DNA from: CAZHDI01 sp964531285 | GTDB taxonomy: Bacteria; Pseudomonadota; Alphaproteobacteria; JAJFIK01 | NCBI GenBank assembly: GCA_964531285.1 | Contig: CAZHDI010000012.1 | Coordinates: forward strand, 1-56,963 | Reading direction: 5' to 3' | Length of the DNA: 56,963 nucleotides | Part shown: positions 8,293 to 17,617 of the stretch, piece after piece | How positions within the stretch are numbered: position 1 is the first letter of the stretch | Layout of the letters: the number at the start of each line of letters is the position of its first letter | Notes under the pieces: generated by a model | The model's database searches: none | What the model was told of the DNA's origin: nothing | The model's input: the letters and a program-made list of their open reading frames with translations, nothing else | Program-made: the position numbers and the translations under genes

Positions 8293-9522
8293 TCAGCCCA
8301 TGCGCGGCAGTTCAATGGTGACCGCCGCCTGGGCCGCGATGCCCTCCTGGCGTCCGGTAAAGCCGAGTTGTTCGGTCGTCGTCGCCTTGACCGAAATTCT
8401 GGTCTCGGCAATGCCGACAATATCGGCGATGCGCGCGGTGATCGCCTCGCGGTGCGGACCGATTTTCGGACGCTCGCAGATCAAGGTCAGATCCATATGC
8501 AACAGCCGGCCGCCCCGGCTGCGCAGCCGCTCGACCGCATAGACCAGAAACTGGTCCGAGGCCGCACCGCGCCAGCGCTCGTCCGTCGGCGGAAAATGCG
8601 ATCCGATATCGCCGTCGCACAACGCGCCGAACAGCGCATCGGTCAGCGCATGAAGGCCGACATCGGCATCGGAATGGCCCAAAAGGCCCTGCCCGTGGGG
8701 GATCTCGATGCCGCCCAGTGTGACGAACGTGCCGTCGCCGAATTTGTGGACATCGAAGCCGGTGCCGGTGCGCACCTCCCAAGCGGCCGGTTCACCCGCC
8801 GGGCCTGCGCCGATGGTATCGAGAGCCATGATGCGCTCCGCCAGATCGAAGCCCGCAGGCGTCGTGATTTTGATGTTGTCAGGGTCGCCGAGAACCAGGG
8901 CGACGTCGAGGCCCGCCGCCTCGGCCACCGCGGCATCGTCGGTAAAATCATGGCCCGCTGCCGCCCGGTGGGCCGCCAGAATCGCTTGGAAGTGAAACCC
9001 CTGCGGCGTCTGGGCCCGCCACAGGCCCTCGCGCGGCACGGTCGCGCCAATGATGGAATCGCCCGCGACATCGACGGGGCGCGCGCGCTTCACCGTGTCG
9101 GAAACGGGCAGGGCGGCAATCGCCCCGGCCTGGCGGTCCAGGGCATCGACCACATTGGTGATGGTCTGGGCATTGGTGAACGGCCGCGCGCCGTCCTGGA
9201 TCAGCACCCGGCCGGGCGCCAGATCGAGGAGGCTCTCCAAGCCCAATGCCACAGAATCCTGGCGGGTGGCGCCGCCCGGCACCGGCTCCAGAAGATCGAG
9301 CCCCGCCGTGGCCGCGTCATACAGCGTCCGGTCGTCCGGGTGAATCACCACGCGCACCGCATCGATGGCGCCGTGGCCCAGAAAGGCCAGGAGCGTGCGG
9401 CGTAACACCGTGAGCCCGGCGACTTCGCGATATTGCTTCGGGATGACGCCGCCCGCCCGCAAACCGCGGCCAGCGGCCACGATCAGCGCAACGGTGCGCG
9501 GCGGGGACGACGTATCGTTCAT
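8293..9522 (-). CDS. ispDF: Bifunctional IspD/IspF of the MEP isoprenoid pathway
   Basis: A 409-residue fusion. Residues 1 to about 235 are the MEP cytidylyltransferase IspD, with AAGRGLRAGGVIPKQY near 16-31 for CTP binding. Residues from about 250 are the cyclodiphosphate synthase IspF, with metal ligands in FDVH (D257, H259) and H291 in GLHALTDALFG. The two activities are steps three and five of the non-mevalonate pathway. The fusion is typical of alphaproteobacteria and some epsilonproteobacteria. It is divergent from dusB, which is the usual arrangement. Confidence 0.95.
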   Translation of the reverse strand: MNDTSSPPRTVALIVAAGRGLRAGGVIPKQYREVAGLTVLRRTLLAFLGHGAIDAVRVVIHPDDRTLYDAATAGLDLLEPVPGGATRQDSVALGLESLLDLAPGRVLIQDGARPFTNAQTITNVVDALDRQAGAIAALPVSDTVKRARPVDVAGDSIIGATVPREGLWRAQTPQGFHFQAILAAHRAAAGHDFTDDAAVAEAAGLDVALVLGDPDNIKITTPAGFDLAERIMALDTIGAGPAGEPAAWEVRTGTGFDVHKFGDGTFVTLGGIEIPHGQGLLGHSDADVGLHALTDALFGALCDGDIGSHFPPTDERWRGAASDQFLVYAVERLRSRGGRLLHMDLTLICERPKIGPHREAITARIADIVGIAETRISVKATTTEQLGFTGRQEGIAAQAAVTIELPRMG

Positions 9523-9828
9523 TCAGTCAATCTCATAACTCAGTAAGGCTGCCGGGACCGATACCGGCCAACCGGCATCGACCCGACGGGGGCTCTCTAC
9601 TGTGCGCCGGGCGGTTCGGCAAGGCTTGTGACCACCGCTTCAGCGCGCGGTCGTCTATTGATCAAAAATTAGGCATTTTGAGAGGCTGGCGGCGTATAGG
9701 CAGGCGCTTGCGGACTGAAAACCGGGCAGGCAGACCGGGTTTATGGGTAATTTCCAGAAGCGGGATGCAAAACTGCTAAAATCTGGGCACATCAACACGG
9801 ATTGCCCACACCGCAAGTGATCAGGAGC
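9523..9828. promoter_or_regulatory. Divergent control region between ispDF and dusB
   Basis: These 306 bases hold no gene I can support. A hairpin lies at 9559-9580 on the ispDF side. An AT-rich block around 9657-9680 sits in the middle. A candidate extended -10 (TG at 9774-9775 and TAAAAT at 9777-9782) faces dusB and the ntr genes; I see no good -35 for it. Confidence 0.4.
9559..9580 (-). other. Hairpin in the probable 5' leader of ispDF
   Basis: CGATACCGG (9559-9567) pairs with CCGGCATCG (9572-9580) with one A:C mismatch and a four-base loop. It begins 37 bases before the ispDF start. It could be an RNA structure or an operator. Confidence 0.3.
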
Positions 9829-10887
9829 ATGGTGAGTAGCGTACCCCAGGACACGGCGCCCCGGGCCCCTTCGGCATCGGCAGCCGCCCCCGCATTGCGG
9901 ATCGGACCGCTGTCTTTCGACAGCCCGGTCATCCTGGCCCCCATGTCCGGCATCACCGACCTGCCGTTCCGCCGGACCGTGCGGCGCTTCGGGCCGCAAT
10001 TGCTGGTCACCGAGATGGTCGCCAGTGAAGAACGCTGCCGCGACGGCTTTGAAAGCCTCAAGCGCGCGGCCGGCAGCGGCGAGATGGAGCCCCTCTCGGT
10101 CCAATTGATCGGCCGGGAAACCCGGTGGATGCATGAGGCGGCCAGGATCGTGGAGGCCGGCGGGGCGCGTCTGATCGACATCAATATGGGCTGTCCGGCC
10201 CGGCGCGTGACCAGCGGTGCCTCGGGCTCGGCCCTGATGCGCGATCTCGACCATGCGATCGATCTGGTGAAGGCCACGGTGGACGCGGTGAGCGTGCCCG
10301 TAACTTTGAAGATGCGCATGGGCTGGGATCATGACAGCCTCAATGCGCCGGAGTTGGCCGCACGGGCCGAGGCCGCCGGCGTCCGCATGGTCTCGGTGCA
10401 CGGGCGCACCCGGTGCCAGTTTTACAAAGGCACCGCCGACTGGGCCTTTATCAAAACCGTCAAGGCCGCCGTGTCGATCCCGGTCGTCGCCAATGGCGAT
10501 ATTCAGTCGCCGGAGGATGCCGCCCGGTGCCTGGAAGACTCCGGTGCCGACGCGGTGATGATCGGCCGCGCGACCCAGGGACGGCCCTGGCTCCTGGCCC
10601 AGACCGACGCCTATCTGCGGACGGGGACCGTGCCCGACGCGCCCGATGCCGGTACGCGCCATGACATCATCCAGACCCATTACAAGGGCATGCTCGACCA
10701 TTATGGCCCGGATGTCGGCATGCGGTCGGCCCGCAAACATCTGGCGGCCTATTTCGAGGGACTGCCCGCCAGCGCCGAAATCCGCGCGCGCCTGTGCCGC
10801 GAAAGCGATGCGGATCTGGTCCGCACCGGGATCGACGGGTATTTCGCCGATCTGGCCGCCGGCCGGACCGCGGAGTGCGCGGCGTGA
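9829..10887 (+). CDS. dusB: tRNA-dihydrouridine synthase (NifR3-like DusB)
   Basis: DusB reduces specific uridines in the tRNA D-loop using FMN and NADPH. The TIM-barrel motifs APMSGITD (37-44), the catalytic NMGCPARRV (C122) and VHGRTRCQFY are clear. The protein has about 352 residues, normal size. The start is uncertain: AGGAG at 9823-9827 is only one base from the ATG at 9829 and four bases from a GTG at 9832. A TTG at 9802 is also in frame. As in Rhodobacter and rhizobia, where it is called nifR3, it heads the ntr operon and overlaps ntrB by four bases (GTGA). Confidence 0.93.
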   Translation: MVSSVPQDTAPRAPSASAAAPALRIGPLSFDSPVILAPMSGITDLPFRRTVRRFGPQLLVTEMVASEERCRDGFESLKRAAGSGEMEPLSVQLIGRETRWMHEAARIVEAGGARLIDINMGCPARRVTSGASGSALMRDLDHAIDLVKATVDAVSVPVTLKMRMGWDHDSLNAPELAARAEAAGVRMVSVHGRTRCQFYKGTADWAFIKTVKAAVSIPVVANGDIQSPEDAARCLEDSGADAVMIGRATQGRPWLLAQTDAYLRTGTVPDAPDAGTRHDIIQTHYKGMLDHYGPDVGMRSARKHLAAYFEGLPASAEIRARLCRESDADLVRTGIDGYFADLAAGRTAECAA

Positions 10888-12032
10888 TCATGGCGCAGGA
10901 CCGGCAAGACACCCCCGCTGAGCCGCTTGACGCCGAAACGGTGGTCACCAGCCTGCCGCATCCTCTGTTCGTGATCGGTCCGGACGACCGGTTCCGCTTT
11001 GCCAATGCCGCGGCGGAGGCTTTTTTCGGTCTCAGCGGCGCGGTGCTGGCCCAGCGCACGCTCGCCCGGCTGATCACGGGGGAGGCGCCGCTCCTCAATC
11101 TGATCAATCTGACGCGCAAAGACGATTCGCCCTTCGCGGATCAGTCGCTGTCGATCGACGGGCCAGAAATCACGCCGCGTCTCGTGGATGCCTCCTCGGC
11201 ACCGGTTGCCGGTGCGCCCGGCACCGTGGTCGTGCTCCTGCGCGAAAAATCGGTGGCCGCACGGATCGGTCAACCGTCCACGCGGGCCACCGCCATGCGC
11301 TCGGTCACGGGGATGGCCGAAACCCTGGCCCATGAGATCAAGAACCCGCTGTCCGGCATCCGCGGCGCGGCGCAACTGCTGCAAACCAATCTGGGTCCGG
11401 ACGATGCGCCCCTGGCCGAGCTGATCCGCGAGGAAGTCGACCGGATCGCCTTGCTGGTGGACCGGATGGACATTTTCAGCGAGCACCTGCCGCCCGAGAT
11501 GGCACCGGTGAACATTCACGAAGTGCTCGGTCATGTGTGCCGCGTCGCGCGTGCCGGGTTCGCGGCCGATGTGAAGATCATCGAGCGCTACGACCCGTCG
11601 CTGCCCATGATGTATGCCGACCGGGCACAGCTCATTCAGGCGTTTTTGAACCTGGTGAAGAATGCCAGCGAAGCCACCGGCGGCACCGGCCGGATCACTC
11701 TGACCACGGCCTATCGGCACGATCTTCAGCGGGTGGGCCCCGAGGGTCGGACACGGCCGCATCTGCCGTTGGAAGTGAGCGTCGAAGACAATGGGCCGGG
11801 CATTCCCGAGGACATGATCGACACCCTGTTCGAGCCCTTCGTGACCAGCCGGGCCGACGGCACGGGCCTGGGTCTGGCCGTCGTGGCCAAGATCGCCGCC
11901 GATCACGGCGCCTCGATCGAATGCCGGTCCAATCCGGGCCTGACCGTTTTCATCACCCGATGGGCCATGGCGCCCGAGGCCGCCGCCGAGGCGGGCCCGG
12001 CACCGCCGCCCGGACGAGGACCACAGCCATGA
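10884..12032 (+). CDS. ntrB: Nitrogen regulation sensor histidine kinase NtrB
   Basis: A cytosolic sensor kinase of 382 residues that phosphorylates or dephosphorylates NtrC in response to PII signalling. It has an N-terminal PAS domain (about 18-120), the phospho-acceptor H150 in LAHEIKNPLSGIRGAAQLL, and a C-terminal ATPase with VEDNGPGIPEDM and GTGLGLAVV. No membrane segment is seen. The GTG at 10884, which overlaps the dusB stop, sits eight bases after GGAG; an ATG at 10890 is the alternative. Its stop overlaps the ntrC start (ATGA). Confidence 0.95.
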   Translation: MIMAQDRQDTPAEPLDAETVVTSLPHPLFVIGPDDRFRFANAAAEAFFGLSGAVLAQRTLARLITGEAPLLNLINLTRKDDSPFADQSLSIDGPEITPRLVDASSAPVAGAPGTVVVLLREKSVAARIGQPSTRATAMRSVTGMAETLAHEIKNPLSGIRGAAQLLQTNLGPDDAPLAELIREEVDRIALLVDRMDIFSEHLPPEMAPVNIHEVLGHVCRVARAGFAADVKIIERYDPSLPMMYADRAQLIQAFLNLVKNASEATGGTGRITLTTAYRHDLQRVGPEGRTRPHLPLEVSVEDNGPGIPEDMIDTLFEPFVTSRADGTGLGLAVVAKIAADHGASIECRSNPGLTVFITRWAMAPEAAAEAGPAPPPGRGPQP

Positions 12033-13525
12033 TGGAAAAGACCATTCTGATTGCCGATGACGACCGGGCGATCCGCACCGTCCTGCGCCATGCTTTGTCG
12101 CAGGCGGGCTATAATGTCCGTCTGGCAAGTAATGGCACCAGCGTGATGCGCTGGGTCGAGCAGGGCGAGGGCGATCTGCTCATCACCGATGTGATGATGC
12201 CGAACGAGAATATGTTCGACATGCTGCCGCGGGTCACGCGGATCCGGCCCGATCTTCCCGTCGTGGTCATCAGTGCCCAGAGCACCTTCAAGACCGCCAT
12301 GACCGCGTCGGAACTCGGGGCCTATGAGTATCTGCCCAAACCCTTCGATCTCGACGATGTGCTGCGGGTGATCGCACATGCGCTGGAGACCCGGCGCCAG
12401 GCACCGCGGGACGGCGTTCCGGTCAGCGATCCGGTCGCCGAGCAGGCCGTGCAGACCGAGGGGCTGCCGCTGGTGGGCCGCTCACCCGCGATGCAGGCGA
12501 TCTTCCGCACCCTGGCCCGGGCTAGCATGAGCGACCTCACGGTGCTGATCACCGGCGAGTCCGGCACCGGCAAGGAGGTCGCGGCCCGCACGCTCCATGA
12601 TTACGGGCGGCGTCGGGACGGGCCGTTCGTGACGGTCAATCTGGCCGCGATCCCGAAGGACCAGATCGAGCCGGAACTGTTCGGCGTGGAGCGCGGCACC
12701 TATGCCGGCGGCGTCGACCGGACCGAAGGGCGTTTCGGCCAGGCCGAGGGCGGTACGCTGTTTCTCGATGAGATCGGCGATATGCCGATGGAGGCTCAGA
12801 CCAAGCTGCTGCGGGTGCTCCAGGACGGGCAATATATGGCGGTCGGCGGGCGCAATCCGCGCATCGCCAATGTCCGCATCGTGGCCGCGACCCGCCATGA
12901 TCTGCCGCGCCTGATCGACGACGGCCGATTCCGGGAGGATCTCTATTACCGGATCAATGTCGTGCCGGTCCGTCTGCCGCCGCTGCGCGAGCGCCCCGAG
13001 GACGTGCCGGATCTGGCGCGCCACTTCATGGCCCGCGCCGCCCAGGAAGGGCTGGCGGCCAAGACCTTCTCAAAAGGCGGCATGGACCTGCTGATCGCCC
13101 ATAGCTGGCCGGGCAATGTCCGGGAGTTGGAGAATTTCGTCCGCCGGCTGTGCGTGCTGCATTCGGAGGAGGTGGCCGACGACGACATGGTGCGCTCCGC
13201 CTTGGGGGACGCGCCGCGCGGGACCGTCAGCGAGGCGGAACCCGCGTCCCGCATGGTTGGGCCGGGGCCGGATCAGGACCATCTTTCGGGCGCGGTCGCT
13301 TACCACCTGAAGCGGTATTTCGCGCGCCATGGCGAGGATCTGCCGCCGGCGGGTCTTTATGAGCGCATTCTGAAGGAGGTGGAACGCCCGCTGATCGAGT
13401 TGACGCTCTCGGCCACCAAAGGCAATCAGCTCAAGGCGTCCTATCTTCTGGGCCTCAACCGGAACACCCTGCGCAAAAAGATCCGCGATCTGGGTATCGA
13501 GGTCGTCAAGGGCGTCGGCGGCTGA
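12029..13525 (+). CDS. ntrC: NtrC-type response regulator with altered GAFTGA loop
   Basis: A 498-residue regulator paired with NtrB. It has a receiver domain (1-120, phospho-acceptor D54, K104), an AAA+ domain with Walker A GESGTGKE (176-183) and Walker B GGTLFLDE (241-248), and a Fis-type helix-turn-helix at the C-terminus (LLGLNRNTLRKKIRDLG). In place of GAFTGA, the loop that contacts sigma-54, it has GTYAGG (223-228). ATP-binding residues look intact. Rhodobacter capsulatus NtrC, which also lacks GAFTGA, is known to work with sigma-70, so this protein may too. The ATG at 12029 overlaps the ntrB stop. Confidence 0.94.
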   Translation: MMEKTILIADDDRAIRTVLRHALSQAGYNVRLASNGTSVMRWVEQGEGDLLITDVMMPNENMFDMLPRVTRIRPDLPVVVISAQSTFKTAMTASELGAYEYLPKPFDLDDVLRVIAHALETRRQAPRDGVPVSDPVAEQAVQTEGLPLVGRSPAMQAIFRTLARASMSDLTVLITGESGTGKEVAARTLHDYGRRRDGPFVTVNLAAIPKDQIEPELFGVERGTYAGGVDRTEGRFGQAEGGTLFLDEIGDMPMEAQTKLLRVLQDGQYMAVGGRNPRIANVRIVAATRHDLPRLIDDGRFREDLYYRINVVPVRLPPLRERPEDVPDLARHFMARAAQEGLAAKTFSKGGMDLLIAHSWPGNVRELENFVRRLCVLHSEEVADDDMVRSALGDAPRGTVSEAEPASRMVGPGPDQDHLSGAVAYHLKRYFARHGEDLPPAGLYERILKEVERPLIELTLSATKGNQLKASYLLGLNRNTLRKKIRDLGIEVVKGVGG

Positions 13526-13798
13526 CGCGCTCCGCCATTTCCGGGCTCAGGGCGATGGATAACCGTTCGACATTGGCCCTGGCCGCCGCCGCGCCGCAAG
13601 AGGACAAGCGGGTTTCCCCTTGGTGAACCCCATGCAGTGATCGGTCTAATCCCAACGCCCTGCCGCGCACTGTGCCCCACCTGCAACAACTGTATTGAAT
13701 TGGCGCAGATTTAGGCTCACTCTGGAGGCTGGATGGGGGCCGATTGCGGTGGAAATGCCACAGAGCGGCATGGAAGCCACGGGTGACGGGCGGGTGCC
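13526..13798 (+). promoter_or_regulatory. Spacer between ntrBC and ntrYX
   Basis: This 273-base stretch is the only large break in the dusB-ntrBC-ntrYX run, so ntrYX probably has its own promoter here. The segment around 13690-13716 is AT-richer than its surroundings. I could not settle on a -35/-10 pair and see no gene. Confidence 0.35.
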
Positions 13799-16144
13799 AT
13801 GACGGTTGAAACAAAAGTCAGGTCCGCGCCGGAGACGGCGCCGCCCTCGCTGCGCCAGCGGCTCATCGACCGTGGGCGGGACGTGATGGTGCGCCTGATG
13901 CGCCGCCGCGCGGTCACCGTCGTCCTGTTCGCCCTGGTCACGGGCCTTGCGGCCACCGTCTACACGGGCGTTTTTCTAACCGTCGCGGGTGTCACGCCCG
14001 ACGAGCGCCCCGACCGCACCATCGACGTGCTGCTGGTCGGCGCCGCGCTGGCGAGCGTGCTGCTGCTGTCGGCCATCGGCTGGATCCTTGCGCGCTTCTT
14101 CGTCGGTCACCGGAAGGATCGGCCGGGCTCGCGCCTGTCGGCCACCCTGATCGCGCAGTTCGGCCTGATCGCCATCCTGCCCATCGCGCTGGCCGCGCTG
14201 ATGGCCGCAACCCTGTTTATCGGGATCGAGTCCTGGTTCTCCGAACGGACCCAGCGGGTGCTCGACAATTCGCGCGAGGTGGCCGAAGCCTATCTGCGCG
14301 AGCATCAGGATCAGATCCTCAGTAATGTGACGGTTCTGGCCCGCTATGTGGACAACGCCCGGCCGCTGTTGGAGACGGATCCGCAGCGCTTCAAGCAATT
14401 CCTGGCCTCCCAGGCGAGCCTTTTGAAACTGCTCGGCGCCTATGTGGTGAACTCCAACAACGAGGTGCTGGCCGGCGCGCTCGATCCGCAGGTCGACAAG
14501 AACATCGAACCGCTGCCGCCCGAAGCCTTCGAAATGGCCAAGCAACGGCCCATCGTGACGCCCAACGCCAATCAGAACCAGGTCGTCACCCTGATCCGTC
14601 TGGAAGCCTTCGACGACGCCTATCTGTTCGCCGCCCGCCGTATCGATGAGCGGGTGCCCGAACTCGTCAGCCAGACCGAAGAAGCGTTCACCCAATACCG
14701 CGCCGCCGAGGAGAGCCGCTGGTCGATTCAGTGGCTGTATTCCCTGACCTTTTTCGGCATGGCGCTGATTGTCTGTCTGATCGCCATTCTCCTGGGGCTG
14801 CGGTCGGCCCGGCGGATCGCCGATCCCTTGAGCCGTCTGATGCTCGCCGCCGACAGCGTGTCCCAGGGCGATCTGACCGCGCGGGTCGATGCCGGGCGGG
14901 GCGAGGACGAGGTCGCAACCCTGGGCCGGGCCTTCAACCGCATGACCGCCGAGCTTCAGGGCCAACGCAATGAACTCATTGAAGCCAACCTGCAATATGA
15001 CCAGCGCCGCCGCTTCATCGAGGCGGTGATGTCGGGGGTGACGGCCGGCGTGATCGGTCTGGATTCGGACGGCGTGGTGACCCTGACCAACAAATCCGCC
15101 CGGACGCTTCTGGGCTTCAGCCAAGCCGATCTCGTGGGCCATGAACTCGCCGAGGCAGTGCCGGAACTGGGCGGGCTGATCGAATCCGTTCGTGCGGGAC
15201 GCGAAGGGCTCGTCCAGAGCGAGGTGGATCTGGAGGTTGACGGGCATATCCGCAATCTGATGGTCCGCGTCACGAGCGAGCCCGGGATCGGCGAAACCCA
15301 GGGCTATGTGGTGACCTTCGACGACATCTCGGAACTGGTGACCGCCCAGCGCATGTCGGCCTGGGCCGACGTGGCCCGGCGCATCGCCCATGAGATCAAA
15401 AATCCGCTCACCCCAATTCAGCTGTCGGCGGAGCGTCTGAAACGCAAATACAGCAAGGAAATCGAAACGAGCCCGGAAATCTTCCAGCAATGCACCGACA
15501 CGATCATCCGGCAGGTCGGCGATATCGGACGCATGGTTGATGAATTCTCGTCCTTTGCCCGCATGCCCGAAGCCGTGATGCGGCCCGAGCAGATCGACGA
15601 ACTCGCGCGCCAGGCCACGTTCCTGGAGCGGGTCGGACATCCGGAAACCACCTTCGAGACCGATCTGCCGGATTGGCCCGTGATGCTGGAATGCGACGGG
15701 CGCCAGGTCTCGCAGGCCTTGATCAATGTGCTGAAGAATGCCGCCGAGGCGGTTACGACCCGGCTGGCCGGCGATGACGACACGGGGAAGGACCCTGGCC
15801 GGGTATGGGTCACCGGCACGCTCAACCGGTCGGGCTTCGAGATTACCATCGTGGACAACGGGATCGGTCTGCCCAAGGACGACCGCAACCGATTGACCGA
15901 GCCCTATATGACCACGCGTGCCAAGGGCACCGGCCTGGGACTCGCGATCGTCAAAAAGATCATGGAAGACCATGGCGGCACGCTCACCTTGACCGATGCA
16001 CCGCCGGAGCGGGCGCAATCCGACGGGCGTCTGGGGGCCATGGTGCGGCTGAGTTTCCCGGCGGCCCGCGTCCTTGAGACCGGGGCCGGCGATGATGCGC
16101 AAGGTGAGGCGGAACCCTCAGTAGGAGTAGCGAGCGGGACATGA
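13799..16144 (+). CDS. ntrY: Membrane sensor histidine kinase NtrY
   Basis: A 781-residue inner-membrane kinase, partner of NtrX. Three hydrophobic segments lie near residues 40-62, 75-98 and 115-140, then a periplasmic-type region, a fourth near 305-330, a HAMP domain, and a PAS domain near 400-500. The dimerisation/phospho-acceptor site is H531 in RIAHEIKNPLTPIQL and the ATPase domain carries GTGLGLAIVKK. NtrYX has been linked to nitrogen, redox and envelope control in alphaproteobacteria. The stop overlaps ntrX by four bases. Confidence 0.94.
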   Translation: MTVETKVRSAPETAPPSLRQRLIDRGRDVMVRLMRRRAVTVVLFALVTGLAATVYTGVFLTVAGVTPDERPDRTIDVLLVGAALASVLLLSAIGWILARFFVGHRKDRPGSRLSATLIAQFGLIAILPIALAALMAATLFIGIESWFSERTQRVLDNSREVAEAYLREHQDQILSNVTVLARYVDNARPLLETDPQRFKQFLASQASLLKLLGAYVVNSNNEVLAGALDPQVDKNIEPLPPEAFEMAKQRPIVTPNANQNQVVTLIRLEAFDDAYLFAARRIDERVPELVSQTEEAFTQYRAAEESRWSIQWLYSLTFFGMALIVCLIAILLGLRSARRIADPLSRLMLAADSVSQGDLTARVDAGRGEDEVATLGRAFNRMTAELQGQRNELIEANLQYDQRRRFIEAVMSGVTAGVIGLDSDGVVTLTNKSARTLLGFSQADLVGHELAEAVPELGGLIESVRAGREGLVQSEVDLEVDGHIRNLMVRVTSEPGIGETQGYVVTFDDISELVTAQRMSAWADVARRIAHEIKNPLTPIQLSAERLKRKYSKEIETSPEIFQQCTDTIIRQVGDIGRMVDEFSSFARMPEAVMRPEQIDELARQATFLERVGHPETTFETDLPDWPVMLECDGRQVSQALINVLKNAAEAVTTRLAGDDDTGKDPGRVWVTGTLNRSGFEITIVDNGIGLPKDDRNRLTEPYMTTRAKGTGLGLAIVKKIMEDHGGTLTLTDAPPERAQSDGRLGAMVRLSFPAARVLETGAGDDAQGEAEPSVGVASGT

Positions 16145-17535
16145 GTTGGGACGTTCTGATCGTCGATGACGAAGCCGATATTCGCGATCTCATTGCCGGG
16201 ATCCTGGGAGACGAGGGGTATTCGACCCGCACGGCCGCCGAAAGCGACGGTGCGCTGGCGGCGATCCGTGAGCGGCTGCCATCGCTGATCGTGCTCGATA
16301 TCTGGCTCCAGGGCAGCCGGCTCGACGGCATCGCGCTGCTGGATGCCATCAAAGCGGAGCATCCCCAGGTACCCGTCGTGATGATCTCCGGACACGGAAC
16401 GATTGAAACAGCGGTCGCCGCGATCCAGAAGGGCGCATACGATTTCATCGAAAAGCCCTTCAACGCCGACCGCATCTGCCTTGTGCTCGAGCGCGCGCTC
16501 GAGGCCAGCAAGCTACGCCGCGAGAACGAGGATCTGCGCGCCCGGGCCGGCGATGAAAGCGAGCTTGTGGGGAACTCGACCGTCATGTCGCAACTGCGCC
16601 AGACCATCGACAAGGTCTCGCCGACGAACAGCCGGATCATGATTACCGGCCCTTCGGGCTGCGGCAAGGAACTCGTGGCCCGGCAAATCCACCGCCGCTC
16701 GCAGCGGGACGTGGCCGCTTTCGTGGCGATCAACGCGGCGGCGATTTCGCCGGACCGCATGGAGATCGAACTCTTCGGCGTCGAAGACGGGCAGGGCCAG
16801 CCGCGCAAGGTCGGCGCACTGGAGCAGGCCCATGGCGGCACGCTCTATCTCGATGAAGTCGCCGACATGCCGCTGGAGACCCAAGGCAAGATCCTCCGTG
16901 TGCTGGTGGATCAGACCTTCGAGCGGGTCGGCGGCGGCCCAAAGGTCCGGGTCGATGTCCGTGTGATGAGTTCGTCCAGCCGTAATCTGGTTCAGGAGAT
17001 CGAACTGGGCCGGTTCCGCGAGGATCTCTATCACCGGCTCAACGTCGTGCCGGTCCGGGTGCCCGGCCTTGCGGAACGGCGCGAGGATATTCCGCATCTG
17101 GTGGATTATTTCATGGAACGGCTCGTGCTGACGGCGGGCCTGGCGCGCCGGACGATCGGAGAGGATGCCATGGCCGCGCTCCAGGCCCATCACTGGCCCG
17201 GAAATGTCCGTCAGCTGCGCAATAATGTCGAACGCCTGCTGATCCTGGCGAGCGAGGAAGCCGATGGCGTGATCACCGCCGATTTGCTCCCCGCCGAAGT
17301 GGGCGCCTCGTCGCCGAACCTGACCCAGGGCTCGTCGAGCGATCACATCATCTCATTGCCCTTGCGCGAGGCGCGTGAGTTGTTCGAACGGGAGTATCTC
17401 CTGGCGCAGATCAACCGGTTCGGCGGGAACATTTCCCGCACGGCCGCGTTCATCGGCATGGAGCGCTCCGCCTTGCACCGCAAGCTCAAGTCCCTCGGCG
17501 TGAACCCCTCGGCGCGGGGTCCGGCACCGGTCTGA
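16141..17535 (+). CDS. ntrX: NtrX-type response regulator lacking the GAFTGA loop
   Basis: A 464-residue regulator partnered with NtrY. The receiver carries D53 and K105, the AAA+ core has Walker A GPSGCGKE (170-177) and Walker B GGTLYLDE, and a Fis-type helix-turn-helix ends the protein (IGMERSALHRKLKSLG). Between ELFG and the Walker B region, GAFTGA is replaced by GVEDGQGQPRKV (213-224), so sigma-54 contact is not expected. NtrX proteins of some other alphaproteobacteria are also reported to lack this motif. The start ATG overlaps the ntrY stop (ATGA). Confidence 0.94.
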   Translation: MSWDVLIVDDEADIRDLIAGILGDEGYSTRTAAESDGALAAIRERLPSLIVLDIWLQGSRLDGIALLDAIKAEHPQVPVVMISGHGTIETAVAAIQKGAYDFIEKPFNADRICLVLERALEASKLRRENEDLRARAGDESELVGNSTVMSQLRQTIDKVSPTNSRIMITGPSGCGKELVARQIHRRSQRDVAAFVAINAAAISPDRMEIELFGVEDGQGQPRKVGALEQAHGGTLYLDEVADMPLETQGKILRVLVDQTFERVGGGPKVRVDVRVMSSSSRNLVQEIELGRFREDLYHRLNVVPVRVPGLAERREDIPHLVDYFMERLVLTAGLARRTIGEDAMAALQAHHWPGNVRQLRNNVERLLILASEEADGVITADLLPAEVGASSPNLTQGSSSDHIISLPLREARELFEREYLLAQINRFGGNISRTAAFIGMERSALHRKLKSLGVNPSARGPAPV

Positions 17536-17617
17536 TACGCCGCTGGCAGGCGCGGTCCAAATCGCGTTATAAGCGCTTGTGCGGCCCGCGCGCCGCAAGC
17601 GGCGGAAGGAGAAACCC

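Noticed and set aside
13700..13716. TTGGCGCAGATTTAGGC as a sigma-54 site before ntrY
   Set aside because: The GG element is present but the GC of the -12 part is one base out of register and two other conserved positions differ; also NtrC here lacks GAFTGA.
13976..16102. A 708-codon open frame antisense to ntrY
   Set aside because: Shadow of the NtrY gene; low-complexity His/Gly/Arg-rich translation with no domain.
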